This document shows positions 1 to 11,779 of a stretch of 64,000 nucleotides of DNA, piece by piece (positions within the stretch are counted from its first letter, which is position 1; each line of letters opens with the position of its first letter). The translations under genes and the position numbers were made by a program. The stretch lies in assembly GCA_008973525.1 (NCBI GenBank), contig WACJ01000106.1, positions 248,001 through 312,000 on the forward strand. Direction: 5' to 3'. This DNA comes from Stenopsyche tienmushanensis (Eukaryota > Arthropoda > Insecta > Trichoptera > Stenopsychidae). Below the pieces are notes generated by a model, which saw nothing but the letters and a program-made list of their open reading frames with translations, did not search any database and was not told the origin of the DNA.

Positions 1-135
1 GTCCGTATTTAATGCGCTGCCATAACGTTCATCCGATGGCGATAAAACTTTGTCAACTTACTGTTTACATTAGCGGAAATAACATAAGCATAGTAAAAAT
101 ATTGTATGGATGCACCATATTAGCGCATATTGGTC
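1..135 (+). mobile_element. Helitron-like non-autonomous element, partial, cut by window start
   Basis: The window opens inside a copy of the commonest repeat here. Shared landmarks are TTTAATGCGCTGCCATA, CATCCGAT-GCGATAAAACTTTG and AACATA-GCATAGTAAAAATATTG. The 3' hairpin and CTAG end seen in complete copies (7,434-7,437 and 50,174-50,177) are missing here. Confidence 0.6.
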
Positions 136-804
136 TGGTGAAATGAAGTTTGGGCTGCGAGGGCGTGGAAAGAAAAGAGCCGTGCACAATACGATGGATA
201 AGTCGGTCTTCACATGCATGCAAATGCATTATTTGGATCGTTGGATTTTAAATAAAAAATAGATAGTACCATTTGAATCAATGATTACAGTAGACGTTCT
301 AAGGCCTTAATATCAAAAACAATTTGGCAATTTGAAGGAAGTACATTGTCATAAGAGCCTCCCCTGGATGATCGACTCGTGATGGCAAATTGCTTGATAA
401 GACCTCTGCTGTCATTATGTAGCACTTGCCACGATTTTATTGATACACTCTCTGGTTGCCAAATGCGAGGAGCGAAGATTCGAAAGTACTCGAGGGATGC
501 CTGGCTTTATTCCCGGAATTTCGCGAAACATAACTTTTCCACTTCAGATATTTCATCTTTCGGAATATAAAACTTTTGACGTAAACAAGTCCTCATTTTC
601 TCATACAATACATCTATTTCTAGATTGTTACATATTTCAATACAGGCTCTTTCTGGAGCAGTGTGCCATTTGGAAAATAAAAATATTTTTTTGTATTTAT
701 TCCTATGTGATGGCGATCGAAGACTCTCAAAATATACATTTTGTGCGTTATAAGAAATTTATTTTGATATTTATGCCCAAATCAATACTTCAATATCGGT
801 AATC

Positions 805-1085
805 TAATATATAAAAAATAATATTTGTTTGTTCATATTTAATGCGCTCCCATACTATTCATCCGATTGCAATAAAACTTTGTCAATTTATTGTTAAGAA
901 TTACGCGAATAACATAGGCATAGTCTAATATACAAAATAAAAATTTGTATGCTCGTATTTTATGCGCTGCCATAGCGTTCATTTGATTGCGATTAAACTT
1001 TGCCATCTTATTGTGTGTACTTTCTCAAATAATATAGATATAGTACAATTAACTTACAGTAGATCTTATCTGTGGTGGCAACGCA
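805..1085 (+). mobile_element. Helitron-like element, dimeric copy without 3' end
   Basis: Two head-to-tail units, each starting near CTAATATA-AAAA and running through the AATGCGCT-CCATA and GATAAAACTTTG landmarks. The first (about 805-930) carries the internal variant 'TTGTTAAGAATTACGCG', the second (about 930-1,085) the variant with 'TTGTGTGTACTTTC'. This two-unit arrangement recurs at 7,142, 36,340 and 49,885. Confidence 0.6.
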
Positions 1086-1487
1086 CCGAGTATCAGCTAG
1101 TAGTCAATAAAAAATCGATCATTCTTCAAGATCATGGACTATAACTACCTAAAAACGTACATAGACATAATCTAGTATTAAATTCGGCCAAAAGGGTTAG
1201 TAGGGTATACATTTTACGACCAAAGTGTCTGCCTTTTGTTGTGATTTATAGGTTCGTAAATATTTTATTGAATAGACGTATTTGGACAAGTTACGCTACA
1301 TAACATTGTCTTTACGTTTATTACATCATTTCTTTATAAATTACTTATTTAAGTACAACAACTTTCAAAGTTTTGCCTTTGAAATTATAAGCTTTCATAA
1401 CTTTAAATGTTTTTAAGCGAAACTTGTATTGGCGCGATAGAACAAATTGAGCTGAACGAGACGAAAAGTGAAAACCCAAGCGACAAT

Positions 1488-1635
1488 TGATTGGAAAGAG
1501 AAGGAGAATCGTTTCTACTCTCTCCGTCGCACTCATACGTGCATAGACACGCTATGTACATGCATCGCGCTGGCAAACATACGTAAAGCAACTAGTAGCA
1601 CTTTTTATATATTACACAAACACAGCTTAATATTT
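1488..1635 (+). repeat. Dispersed repeat family B copy
   Basis: This family has a GGAAAGAGA-GGAGAATCGTTT start, a CATAGACACGCTA-GCGCATGCG core and a TTTTATATATTACACAAACA end. Other copies lie at about 5,630, 6,860, 11,445, 14,740, 19,655 and 43,750. No coding capacity or terminal structure was recognised, so its class is unknown; a SINE or MITE is possible. Confidence 0.55.
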
Positions 1636-1708
1636 TAGCTAACTATAATATCATAGATGAGATGCCTAGAGTCTTAGAGATGACTCTAAGGCTGCTTAAA
1701 TGAAAACG

Positions 1709-1754
1709 AATAATTACGCGTTGCGCAACAAATGATGCGCAACGCGTAATTATT
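1709..1754. repeat. Perfect inverted repeat, 19-bp arms
   Basis: The arms 1,709-1,727 and 1,736-1,754 are exact reverse complements around an 8-nt loop, with the core ACGCGTTGCGCA. It lies just upstream of a second hairpin at 1,797-1,834. Confidence 0.85.
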
Positions 1755-1796
1755 ACTTCTCTCTATCTAACGTTACTGTAAAAAGCATAAGACTAA

Positions 1797-2090
1797 AGTC
1801 ATGCCGTAAAGGTGGGTACCTTTACGGCATGACTAAACACGTCTAAACTTTCGTTCATGTTGTCTTGAGAGCAGGTGTTTGTTTTGATAATTAAGATACT
1901 CGCATCATTCTTACTGTTAAATAATTTTGTTATTCCCCCTTGACTATTCTAAAGTGGCGTCTTTAGCCGAGTATCATCACTCCTTTGCAAAATCTACTCC
2001 TTCAGAAGTAAGCTGGCAGGCTTGCAGGCCCTATCCTTTTATTTTCGCAGCACATTAATAAGCAAAAATAGCTGAACAACAGAAAGCAGA
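1797..2090 (+). repeat. Dispersed repeat family C copy, starting with a 17-bp hairpin
   Basis: This copy starts with perfect arms 1,797-1,813 and 1,818-1,834 (GTCATGCCGTAAAGGT and its complement) around a 4-nt loop. The following sequence, with landmarks TTGTTTTGATAATTAAGA, GCCGAGTATCA-CACTCC and GCAAAAATA-CTGAACAACAG, matches 48,838-49,293 over most of its length. No coding capacity was seen. Confidence 0.6.
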
Positions 2091-4919
2091 TACCATGCAA
2101 ATTGAATATTAAGAAATACTGCAAAGAAATGAAGGAACATTGTGTGCTATCAACAGTGTTAAAGTTCATTTATTGAGCCTGATCAACGATCGACTTATAA
2201 TTATCAAAAAAATATTGAAACGTTTTTATTTAATGAACAAAAATCTACAAAAAATGTTGATAAAAATACACAATTTTTTTTCGATCGCTCAATTTTTTTT
2301 TTATTTTTTAATATTTCTTCATAATTTTAGGTCAAACTATGCACATCGCCTAGTCAACATTCTATATTTAATACATTTTGCATTTAAAAATGGTAAAAAA
2401 CGTCCCTTAATTCTTTGAGATCCTATGTCGAGCCTGGCTCGACATTTTGTTTTTATATATTTTTTTTCGCCACTCAGATTTAAAATCATGTAATTTTATT
2501 TTGCGTATCGTATTTAGAACAGTATTTAGAAAGGAATATTGGTTTTTATGATCCTTCATAGTGTTTTTTCTACCTGCTAGAGATACAAAGGAAAAGGGTT
2601 GTTGCCCGGATAAAATCCTAAAACACACTTAACGCATAATATTGGGCATAATGCGCGAAATTAGAATTCGAACGCGTAGGGAAGAATAATTGATTGACTA
2701 AATCACGGAAAACGCATTCTTTCCGCCGGTTCTCTAATTGTCTCGCAACTGTCATCTCTTTCTCCAATAAAAATAATGATTTTGATTAAAAACGTCGATT
2801 TTATATTATCTCCTGATCATTTTCTTCGTCTTCTTCCATCTTGGAGTGAGTCTATTCCGCCATTTAAGACTATCCCGATGCTTTTTCCTTCAATTTTCCA
2901 AAATTAAAGGTTTTAATAATGTATATATAATCGCACGATGAAGACAACTGTCCTGTTCAAACATGTTTTCTAGAAAAGGGTGTTCGCAAGTGAGCAGCAG
3001 GAGTAGTAATTTTTTACTCCCTTCAATTGGGGAAGACTCGGAGGGCTGTCGACGCGAAAGTTAAGCGCTTCAGCTAAAACAAACATTAATTATCATCCGC
3101 AGTGAAAGTTGGTTAACTTGTTTAATGTTGTTGAAACAAATTCAATTTAGGGGTATAGTTTGCTTTCATATGTTTTAATTAACTTTCGTTTTTTAGCATC
3201 GAGGGGATGGTTTTATTTATACATTCGCGACTTAAAATGAAATCTTCCCCGACGAAATGTCAAACGCGACATTATTAAAATACACACAGCCTTTGAAAAT
3301 GGCACCTTTATCGGTTATCATAAACAGGGATGTAAAGGTCATGATCCCAGCCAGACGAGGGACTGCTCTATACATCCATACATTCATTCTGGACCAATCG
3401 TGGAAGTAAAAGCAATTTTCAGATGTAAATTTGACAGCCTGTCAAAAATTTGCTCCCAACAACGAAAGCGAAAGGATTCGCAAATTTCGAATGCGAAATA
3501 TTTTAATTTCATATATACAGAGAAACTAGTTGAATTCACTTAATATTTATAAGGTCCTTGTTCCTTTTTCTTGGTTTTATGATCATTCAATTATCCTTTT
3601 CTTATCATACTCGAAAAACATTATACACTTTTACAAATTTATTCTTTCTCAGAGTTTCCAGCAACATATAGTTGTATAATATATTCCATGCTTAACTTTT
3701 TATTAAGGTTGACTCTCATCAAGTTTTATTTGATGTCTTGCGGGCTTTTTTATATGTCCTGGTACATAGAAAGAACATCTTTCTTGAAGTTATTATAGTT
3801 GTTCAATCGCTACATATTTGCACAACTTGAATACGCTGTAGTTGAATCCCTATTAAAATATTTACTTGAATTCCCCCAAGGATTTAAACTGTTTGTCATT
3901 GAAATAATTTACATTTGAATTTTCTTCCTTGGAAAATTGTCTTCGTTGGAAAAGACATCTCATTCGTATTCCGACGCATAGTCTCTATGTTCGAAAGACC
4001 ATTCTTCTTCATCGCTTACCATGGAATTTCATTTGCATTTATTTTCATACAGATGATTTTTACTTTTAAATATCACATTAACAACGAATTTCGCTGAAGA
4101 ATATTAACCAAAAACTATGCATGTTTTAATTGCTGAGCGTTCCTACAGAAACACAGACAATTTTATTAGATTTTCAAGCTAATTTAAATGAAAAAGTCCG
4201 CTTAAGCTTAAAAAGTTCTTTTACATTTAAACCATAGACAATGTTTGAATAAGGGTTCGACCGCGAAGTCTCGCAGTTGGGTAACTCTTGTCCTTATACG
4301 GACCGACTGTATTTTATACTTTTTAGCCACCTAATCCAAATAATAGCCATTGTGCACTAGACGATGCAATAAACGTGGAAATTTAATAAGAAAGCCTTAT
4401 TTTGATGTTATTAAACATGGTAAAGGGCATAATTATATTTTTCATCCTTCCTTGCAAAGTTTCGACCAGACTTGGATTGGACTAATGGATGTGGCCACAA
4501 TACATTCGCCATTAACATATTTAGGGCATTATGTGAGAAAACGTAAAGTTACATATATGGAGCGCTTCCCAGAGACCGAGGCTATATTTCTCAGCTTTTC
4601 CGTTTCCGGTTAGAAAAGCTGGGGAGAGCTTCAACCATTACCGGCCATGGCTCCTGTATTTAATTCCTAAGTTTACAATATGTCCAAGCCGAAAGATTTA
4701 TCATTCAGCATGGTGGCTCGGCAGGCGTCTGCCCTATCCGAGCATTAATCTACCACATTAAGTTCTTTTCCGAGGACCCACTCCCAAAAATACTGACTTT
4801 CCTCGAAAAAGGACATCAAATCCGAAATTAATTAATAATTTATTCGATCATGATATATTGACGTTTTAACAATCAAAGGCATGTAAAAATATTTAAATTT
4901 ATATTAAAACTGTAACGTA
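2091..4919. other. Unassigned AT-rich intergenic DNA
   Basis: Only short open frames in low-complexity sequence were found, none with recognisable protein features. No terminal repeats or copies of the dispersed families were noticed in this stretch. Confidence 0.5.
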
Positions 4920-5015
4920 GGAGTGAAGGCGCTTTCGCGTGCTCATCAGAGTGGCTGCAATAAGGCTGATTGATCTGGCTGCGGGAAGGACGTCCTTCCG
5001 CAATCAAGGCTAACC
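4920..5015 (-). repeat. Family F (SINE-like) fragment with self-complementary core
   Basis: The core GCGGGAAGGACGTCCTTCCGC is a near-perfect palindrome. It is preceded by 'GATCTGGCT' and followed by 'AATCAAGGC', which is the family F layout in minus orientation. The family is described at 20,515-20,690. Confidence 0.5.
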
Positions 5016-5275
5016 GACGAATGCTGTATGTAAAGATCATTTATTGATACATGATACAAGCTTGACTCACGCTGCGCGGTCTTGAGAGCAAAATTGATTT
5101 GCATAGACATATAAATATAGTATCAATGCAGTATTTAAAGGGTTCGCACACCAATAACTATTGCATTTTTGAACTGACTTTTGACTAAGAATCCCAAATA
5201 TTCGTAAAATTAATTATTTTTTACTTTAAGGGGTCCAAATATTGATCTTCGAAAACGTTTTTTGACAGTTTTAGG

Positions 5276-5400
5276 AGTCAAAATCATGGATTTGGAGAAT
5301 TTTTCAAAGGGGGGGGGGCATTTTTCACGTTTTTTTTGTATAAAAAATCTTGGAAAAATATTGAAAAAAAAATCTTTCGGGAAATGGGTCCTTTTTGGCA
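5276..5400 (-). repeat. Isolated sequence related to the 56-bp minisatellite monomer
   Basis: Read on the plus strand, 5,371-5,399 contains CTTTCGGGAAATGGGTCC followed by TTTTTGG. The complement of the hAT-borne minisatellite monomer has CTTTCGGGAAATGG-TCAC-TTTTTGG. A second shared piece, CAAAATCATGGA, occurs at about 5,280. This is a diverged relative of the array at 15,965-17,997 in the opposite orientation. Confidence 0.5.
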
Positions 5401-5629
5401 TTTAACCCCTTAACTGGGTATGACGTATATATCCGTCAAGACCAAAGTCCACGCAAAGTGGGTATGACGAATATATCCGCATTGTGAAAGTTAAACAAAT
5501 TTCAATGGAAAATGATGGATTTTTCCTTTTAATATATGACACTTTTAACAGTAAAACATAACGTTGAAGGGGGTAAAGGGTCCAAATAATGGACATAGAT
5601 GAATTTAAAATGCGCCCTTTGCTGTGTGT

Positions 5630-5706
5630 GTGTGTGTTTGTGTGAATACGCAGCAAAGCGCAACCACTAGATAATAGCGCGGCTATTTTATTATATATTA
5701 TACAAT
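5630..5706 (+). repeat. Family B 3' fragment
   Basis: It carries the family B tail: a GTGTGTGTTTGTGTG run, then CGCAACCACTAGATAATAGCGCG and TTTTATTATATATTA. Confidence 0.45.
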
Positions 5707-6591
5707 ACACAGTCCACAAGTTTCTGGAAGCTTGTTGCGTTTTGGTAATCTTTCCAATCTATTGTCTTGATTGGGCATTTTAAAACTTACATGAATACAA
5801 CGTAAGAAGGCGAGGACACCATTGCGATTATAGGTGCGATTCTGAGAGCTGAAATCCATGTAATCTAGAAAGACTCTTTTATTAAAATCAATTTTTTTTT
5901 CATTCACTTCTAAGAAAGATATATGCTTTTATATCACCCACACCGCAAAAACGCCATTTGATATATTCATTTAGATGATTCGTTAGCCTTGGTCGCGAGA
6001 AGATGCATTCTTTCCGCGGGCTTCCCAGTCGTCTCGTAGATGATGTCTCTCTCCGATTGAAATAAAGATACGTTTTGTGATTTCGATAGCCAGCGACTTG
6101 ATTTAGCGCGTATAAATAATATTTTAAATACTTAATCGTGCCGTTATACAACACCAAATTTCATATATGTTAATTTGTGAAATTCGGATCGTGACTCCCA
6201 AATATTACCCGATAACATGACTTTTCGAAAAAGGAGCATTTCGAGCAAGATCGCAGTATTTCGATGAAAATTCTTCTATAATATCGCCTCCGGTGTTAAT
6301 TATATAAGTTGCGCTACTTCCCGTCTACGGAAATTTCAGATTCCAATCGGCGAAAGAAACAAACAATGAAAGTTTGGGAAACTTCTGCGGAACGATCTTC
6401 AAACATAAATATTTGAAATAATGGTGGAAGTATCATTAGATTTGCGTTGTCGTTCGATTTTCGACAATAACGACGGGGAAACTTTTGTGTCGGCTACCTT
6501 TGCAGTCTATAAACAGTCAAAAATACCCATTTTCAATTTTATATTTAAATTAAATTCAAACTATCGAGTTTCTTTCGCCGCGTGGGATGAG

Positions 6592-6630
6592 GGCGGCGCG
6601 AGCTGGCGGCGCGAGCTGGCGGCGCGAGCT
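6592..6630 (+). repeat. Three tandem copies of a 13-bp GC-rich unit
   Basis: GGCGGCGCGAGCT is repeated three times without a mismatch, followed by GGCGGCCCTC. It lies in a 94-codon open frame (6,421-6,702) that has no other protein-like feature and is not called as a gene. Confidence 0.85.
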
Positions 6631-6859
6631 GGCGGCCCTCTCACCCTACCGCGTACTACGCGTCGAACAAGACGACTGCCTATATTAGGAAAGTCATTTT
6701 AAAACTTATTCAATTACATTCTAAATCAATTCTGCGCTTACATATCGTTTTTGAATAAACTTGGCATGCTTAGAATACTCGATTTATTCGCAGAACTATA
6801 AATATACTTGGATAACATGTGCAAAATAAGATCATGGATAAAAGTATAATGTAAGATAT

Positions 6860-7032
6860 GCGAATGAAGCGGCTACTTGGTGCGGGCGTTGGCAGATGTA
6901 CGTATGAACATAAGAGCATGTGCGCATGCGCTGTGCCAAGTATACTATGCCGTACGTAGCATAAAATAGCCATTAGACCAGTAGTGCGCCGATTTTATTA
7001 TATACTACACAAAGATTATTATTTTAACTAGC
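6860..7032 (+). repeat. Family B copy
   Basis: It has the GCGCATGCGC-G core, TACGTAGCATAAA, and the TTTTATTATATACTACACAAA end typical of the family. Confidence 0.5.
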
Positions 7033-7141
7033 AATTTCAATGGATACACCAACCTCGATGAGAATTCAAAAACATGGATGCGTATAAAAATATTTTGAAA
7101 TATAACTGTTTTTAAGTTTTTGTTATATCGTTTTTTATATT

Positions 7142-7437
7142 CACAACTAATATAAAAATTAATCTGTGTTTGTTCGTATGTAATGCGCTACCATACCGTT
7201 CATCAGATTGCAATAAAACTTCGTCAATTTATTGCTAAAGATTGTGCAAGTAACATAGCCATAGTCTAATATATAAAAATTAATGTTTGTTTGTCCGTAT
7301 TTAATGCGCTACCATATCGTTCATCTGGTTGCGATAAAACTTTGTCAACTTATTGTTTACACTTGCGAGAATAATATAGGCATAGTAAAAATATTATTTG
7401 TGTACGCAGTTTGTTATGCATGCCGGGTAATCACTAG
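7142..7437 (+). mobile_element. Helitron-like non-autonomous element with intact 3' end
   Basis: Two diverged units run head to tail (about 7,142-7,265 and 7,266-7,437). The copy ends at CTAG (7,434-7,437) followed by T, as Helitrons do (insertion between A and T, CTRR end). The terminal hairpin stem that is clear at 50,150-50,165 is only partly preserved here (GCATGCCGGG). No Rep/helicase gene is present, so the element could only move with help in trans. Confidence 0.6.
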
Positions 7438-7499
7438 TTTATAAATAAATAATATGTAATACTTTTAACATTGAATAAAATCCCAATTATTTTAATACA

Positions 7500-8570
7500 C
7501 CCAAAGGAAACCAAAAAAGCCCTAATAGGGACCCTCCTCTGACCCATGCTGTGTATTCACCCCACAGTTCAGGAGCATGCCAACCCGCTTGCAAGCACTC
7601 GGGGTAGCAGAGCTCAACTTTGACAACATGGTCCACAGCATGATGGAAAGCAAGAAGAACTGGGACCTTTGGCGCGAGTACGTAGAAGAGATTCTGATCG
7701 CCAAAGAGGGCAGTGAAAGAGAGAGACGCAGAGCGCCTCTCCAGCACTAAAATAGAGCCAACTAAAAGGCCAGACTACCTGTCCTTCTAAAGCAATGTGT
7801 AAAATAATACCAGGGGGCTATAGAAGGACAAGGGAGGTGGTTTAGTGGGTACAATCCTACACTACCCATGAAGGGTGTCTTGGCTTGTAAGAGTCCATCC
7901 GTGGTATACCGCTCGCAAAGTGCACAGCATGGTGCAAAACCGTCAATTTAAAATTCTACGTCCCAAGGACACGCTCCTTCTCCACTTTTCGAAAGGTAGC
8001 TAAAGATTTTAACTTAACTTTGAGATTCTTGAGCTAGGATAAATATATAAATAAATACTGTTTAAAAATAATATAAATGAAAAATAATGATGCTTAAACG
8101 CTCTAAAATTAGAGGGAGTGGCCACAAGGTCTCCGTGTCCAACCGGTCCGAATTTCAGACCACTGACACATCGAATCTTGGGATCGGACGCCACGCACCA
8201 TAAGGACGAACATATCCACAGAGTCTGCGTCTATGAACGGATCTCCACATGGGGACTCTGAAATTGTTGGAAGCCCAAAGCTAACAAACAAGGATAAACA
8301 GTAAGAGAGGAGATCAAAGAGGCTGAGATTCGTGAAAATCATCCTCGGACCAACGGAGAAGACGACAGAGAAGCTATTGTTTGCTGGAGTACTGAGCCAG
8401 CTACATGCCCAATCTGATGCGGGTCCAGAGGGAGCTGATCATCGTCCATTATCTGTACGAAGAGGGCGATGCCCAAGCGCCCTGCATAGAGCACCCACGC
8501 TCTTATAGGTAAGTTCTCGTGTTCTGACACCATAGGATTGTCAACTTTTTTTGTTTTCAATATGGCCTTA
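7500..8570 (-). mobile_element. Composite of R1-like LINE remnants
   Basis: The minus strand from 8,560 down to about 8,100 has broken frames matching the C-terminal cysteine-rich tail seen better at 30,285-30,505 (FGL.T.SE.PCGDPF, then SDPK.GPVGH). A second, plus-strand LINE tail sits at about 7,592-7,917, between two short near-identical stretches (GCTTGCAA and GCTCGCAA). The related copy at 29,880-30,060 lacks that segment, so it looks like a later insertion. Confidence 0.5.
7592..7917 (+). mobile_element. LINE 3' end (C-terminal RT tail plus 3' UTR), truncated
   Basis: The plus-strand frame reads ...NFDNMVHSMMESKKNWDLW... then EEILIAKEGSERERRRA, resembling the basic, glutamate-rich C-terminus of R1/I-type LINE polyproteins. 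It is followed by a 3' UTR with GGTTTAGTGGGTA and ACACTACCCATGAAGGG. A sister copy lies at 18,286-18,540. The clade is inferred by eye. Confidence 0.5.
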
Positions 8571-8574
8571 AGGC

Positions 8575-9220
8575 CGTATTGAAAATGACAATGATTGGAA
8601 ACACTATGTTGAATAAAGTTTATAAGAATGTCTGTCTTATATGTATATATATATATTTACTTCACATAATTAATATTTTAATCTTAGGCTGCTCGAGGTG
8701 GTTGATTTTCATTTTTAGTGTTCTATAAAACGCCATTAAAATCTCACTAAGATTCAAACGAATTAATATGAAAGTTTCATTAATGAAATGTTACAATCAA
8801 GCAACCATGAAAACGCGGCTTATGAGCGTTTCAATTTAACTGTCTCGTGCATACATTGCTGGGTGCGAAATTAAAATAAATACAATTCACACATATGATA
8901 AATTATCCAGCGTGCCCGAATAAAATTCATCAGTACGCTAAAATCCTCCAGGAGCCCCCTTAAATCCACGTGGCTTAAAACGTAGCTCTCATTGTGCTTA
9001 CTTTGCGTACTATTAATAATTTAATTTACTAATAATTTAATAGTTTTATTCTGGCGTATTTCTGGACTATCATTATGACAGTCTGGCGACTGAGTGCCGT
9101 TAGGTTTACGTTGCCAGATAATTATCAGCTTGTTAAGATAATACCAGACTGGTTCAAACTTGTTGAAGCTAACCAGAAAATTATGTCAATTTTAAAAAGT
9201 TGGAATAATTATTTTTTTTA
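8575..9220. other. Unassigned AT-rich DNA
   Basis: No coding frame, terminal repeat or copy of a dispersed family was recognised here. Confidence 0.45.
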
Positions 9221-9224
9221 TTTA

Positions 9225-9428
9225 ATAATTAGGTGCAATATGCTATTTTAACAGCGCCATCGTATGTGGTACTGCGAAGATATTGCACCTGCAATTAACG
9301 ACCGATCGCTTCTTGCGCGTGCACGCGGGAGTCGAAGAGTCGCCGGTTGGCCTTGGCTACAGGAAGACGTCCTTCTCGGAGCCAGATCTCTCTCTTTCGT
9401 GCTAAATAAATAGCTACCTAGAGAAGAG
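9225..9428 (+). repeat. Family F (SINE-like) copy
   Basis: It contains ATTTTAACAGCGCCATC, GCACCTGCAATTAACG and GTTGGCCTTGGCTAC-GGA-GACGTCCTTC, ending in TCTCTCTTTCGTGCTAAATA. The same order of blocks is seen at 24,650-24,890 and, inverted, at 11,780-12,080. Confidence 0.55.
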
Positions 9429-10515
9429 TCTTTCTATTCGCCGCCCGTCTATTCCCATCCATTCGTCCAGCAACATCACGGCCCGATAGAAAAATGGACC
9501 CGTATTTTACCGCGGTCGTCTCGACGAATACTAGCGTATTTACAACTGGAATAATCAGCCTAGATGAAGTGTGATATTTGATGAGCAATTTTCCGCATAA
9601 AGAGGACCGAAATAAATTGTGTTTTTAACGAAATCAATTTTCGCAACAATAATCAGATTTCATATTAACCCCCCCCCCCCCCCATTTTGCGCCCCTCGCA
9701 GGCTAAGAGCATTCCGATCCAATTTGTTTTTTTTCCTGTCCATAATTTTGACTCTTTTATTCAATTACGCCGAATTCAAATGAAAAACGAATGATTTTTC
9801 ATTCGCATTTTCCGCGCCGCGGAATCCGCCATCGAGGGATGAATTATACTCGCCAAAGAGGAAATTGGGGGCTAATTTGCGATATTTGGCAGGCATTGTC
9901 ATTCGGTCAGCGTGTAAAATTTTAAAAGGGAGAAAAGCTCAATTCAAGACCATTTTCTTTGCGGACTTAAAAGAATAAATTCAATCAATGACCAAATTTT
10001 AAAGCACTCTTCCCGCTTTGGGATTGCACCACCCTTTTTTGTGCGCTCTTCGAATGCTCTGTGGTCTTTTTTCATTAAATCTCTTTGAACCCTCACGGTC
10101 GTTTGCAGCATCCGTCCTCATCAACGCGAAGGTGGCGTTCAAGAGCGCAGTCAAGTTTTGAAATTCAAATTGCTTCCATTGAGTGCTAGTTTGCATCAGC
10201 TGTTTGCGAATTCGCAAAACAAGCGGGTGGAATACACAGGGCTGATATTCGCCTCGCTTATCCAACGCGATTGCCATTTACATGGGTAAACTTGTGAAAG
10301 TTGTGAAATTGTGGCAATACTCCTAGGAATGCATTTAGCATAACTTAACAAGAATATGTCACCGCTCTGTGATGTTTGTCTACAATTGCATTTATGTGAG
10401 ATACAAACCAAATTACTTGTGTATTACTTGTAAACAACGCATAAAATTTTACAATTACTAGACCACAAAAATAATGGATTTTTTCAACAAATTAATGCAA
10501 AACCTGCATCTTTGC
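9429..10515. other. Unassigned DNA with a C15 homopolymer
   Basis: A run of about 15 cytosines lies near 9,668-9,683. The 92-codon minus-strand frame at 9,999-10,277 shows no domain-like pattern and is not called. Nothing else was recognised. Confidence 0.45.
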
Positions 10516-11065
10516 TAATACGAGACACGTTCAGAAAGTAAGTGTACTGTGACCATAACGGACTGTGGTTTTTTTTAACACTGAAAGGTAAAAAGGGGAT
10601 CTCCTGACAGATCGAGCATTACAAGACCACGATAGTACGTAAACTCTCATTGTAGTATCCAATTGCGAGAAAGCTTGAATTGCAGCGACTTGAATTGGAA
10701 GGTGAGGATTTTCTGAACTATTTTGTGTTTAAAGATGAAATGTGGATGGCTCATTACACGCCTGAGTCAAAAGACAGTCGTCATACCAATTCAAAACCAC
10801 AACTTCTGGCAAAAAAATCATGGCCTGTATTTTGAGCCTAAAGAAGCATCATTTTGGTTAAAAAAAAAATAATTGAATTTTTGAGAGTTCCTCGAAAAAG
10901 GAATAAAGAAGCTTGTTCCACCATATCCATTGATCAACATGGCAGTTATGTGAAAAAATTGTCTACACATGCATCAAAAATATCCTGTAATATTTTTTCG
11001 AATACACTTTTTCTAAAAAAAAATATAGAAATCTAGTACACTTACTTTCTGAATATGCCTCGTAT
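10516..11065 (+). mobile_element. Decayed mariner transposon, internally deleted
   Basis: Inverted ends share ACGAG-CA--TTCAGAAAGTAAGTGTACT (left 10,519 onward, right complement ending about 11,064). Inside, a plus-strand fragment reads DEMWMAHYTPESK, the mariner transposase block around the first catalytic aspartate (usual form DETWVHHYTPESK). Stops and frame breaks follow, so it is dead. The right flank is also homologous to the flank of the copy at 47,341-47,775. Confidence 0.75.
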
Positions 11066-11444
11066 ATTAGATATTCTTGACTGCAGTGCTGTTTTTGGCA
11101 GACTAAGTGCTGCATTTGCGTCCAGCTTATTATTTTATGTCGATTTTATTAATGTTAATGTTTTGTATCTGAACATAAGTGACATCCAAAGACAATTATA
11201 TTATTTTTTTTTAATCCAAAGATTTCTTTTACCATGATACTGATTTTCGGAATAATAGTGATTTAATTTAAGTATCAATAATGCCTTCAAGTGTTGACTT
11301 ATAAAATACCTTTCCTGTCGACGTCAGCAACAATTAAAAATTCTTAAACAATCTAAATCCTTTTCTTGTTCGTGACAATCTTATTTCTCAGATTAAAAAT
11401 ATTTGTACAAAGCTCCCGGAGAGAAAGATTTCAAGAAGAATTTC

Positions 11445-11582
11445 AAGTTTACTCTATCTATCTATCGCACACATACGTATAGATACGCTGCGCGCATGCG
11501 CCGTCTCTGTTATGTCGATACGTAACATAAAGCAACCTGTAGCACTTTTTATATATTACACAAACACAGCTTCATCTTCACA
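11445..11582 (+). repeat. Family B copy
   Basis: Landmarks are ATAGATACGCTGCGCGCATGCGCCG, then CGTAACATAAAGCAACC and CTTTTTATATATTACACAAACACAGCTT. Confidence 0.55.
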
Positions 11583-11779
11583 CAGCTTCACCTTCGTCGG
11601 CTGTGGTCCAGTCGCACAGTCACCGACGGCAGGTGAGAAGGTATCCTTCCCGCTGATTCCTGGGCGGTTGCTGGTCCGTTCTTTATCGGACCCGGTGAGA
11701 TATGAAGGACGGAACTCTCGAGGAGCAAATGAAACGCAAATGAAATTATTCAGGGCCACGTATCACAAAGTTTACGCGC

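Noticed and set aside
5400..5500. Possible piggyBac end (TTAACCCCTTAACTGGG with two GGGTATGACG-ATATATCCG repeats)
   Set aside because: No matching inverted end or second TTAA-flanked terminus was found within the next kilobases, so only a short direct repeat can be claimed.
10006..10277. 92-codon minus-strand frame starting MAIALDKRGEYQ
   Set aside because: No domain, no splice context and no homologous copy could be seen; it is within chance expectation.
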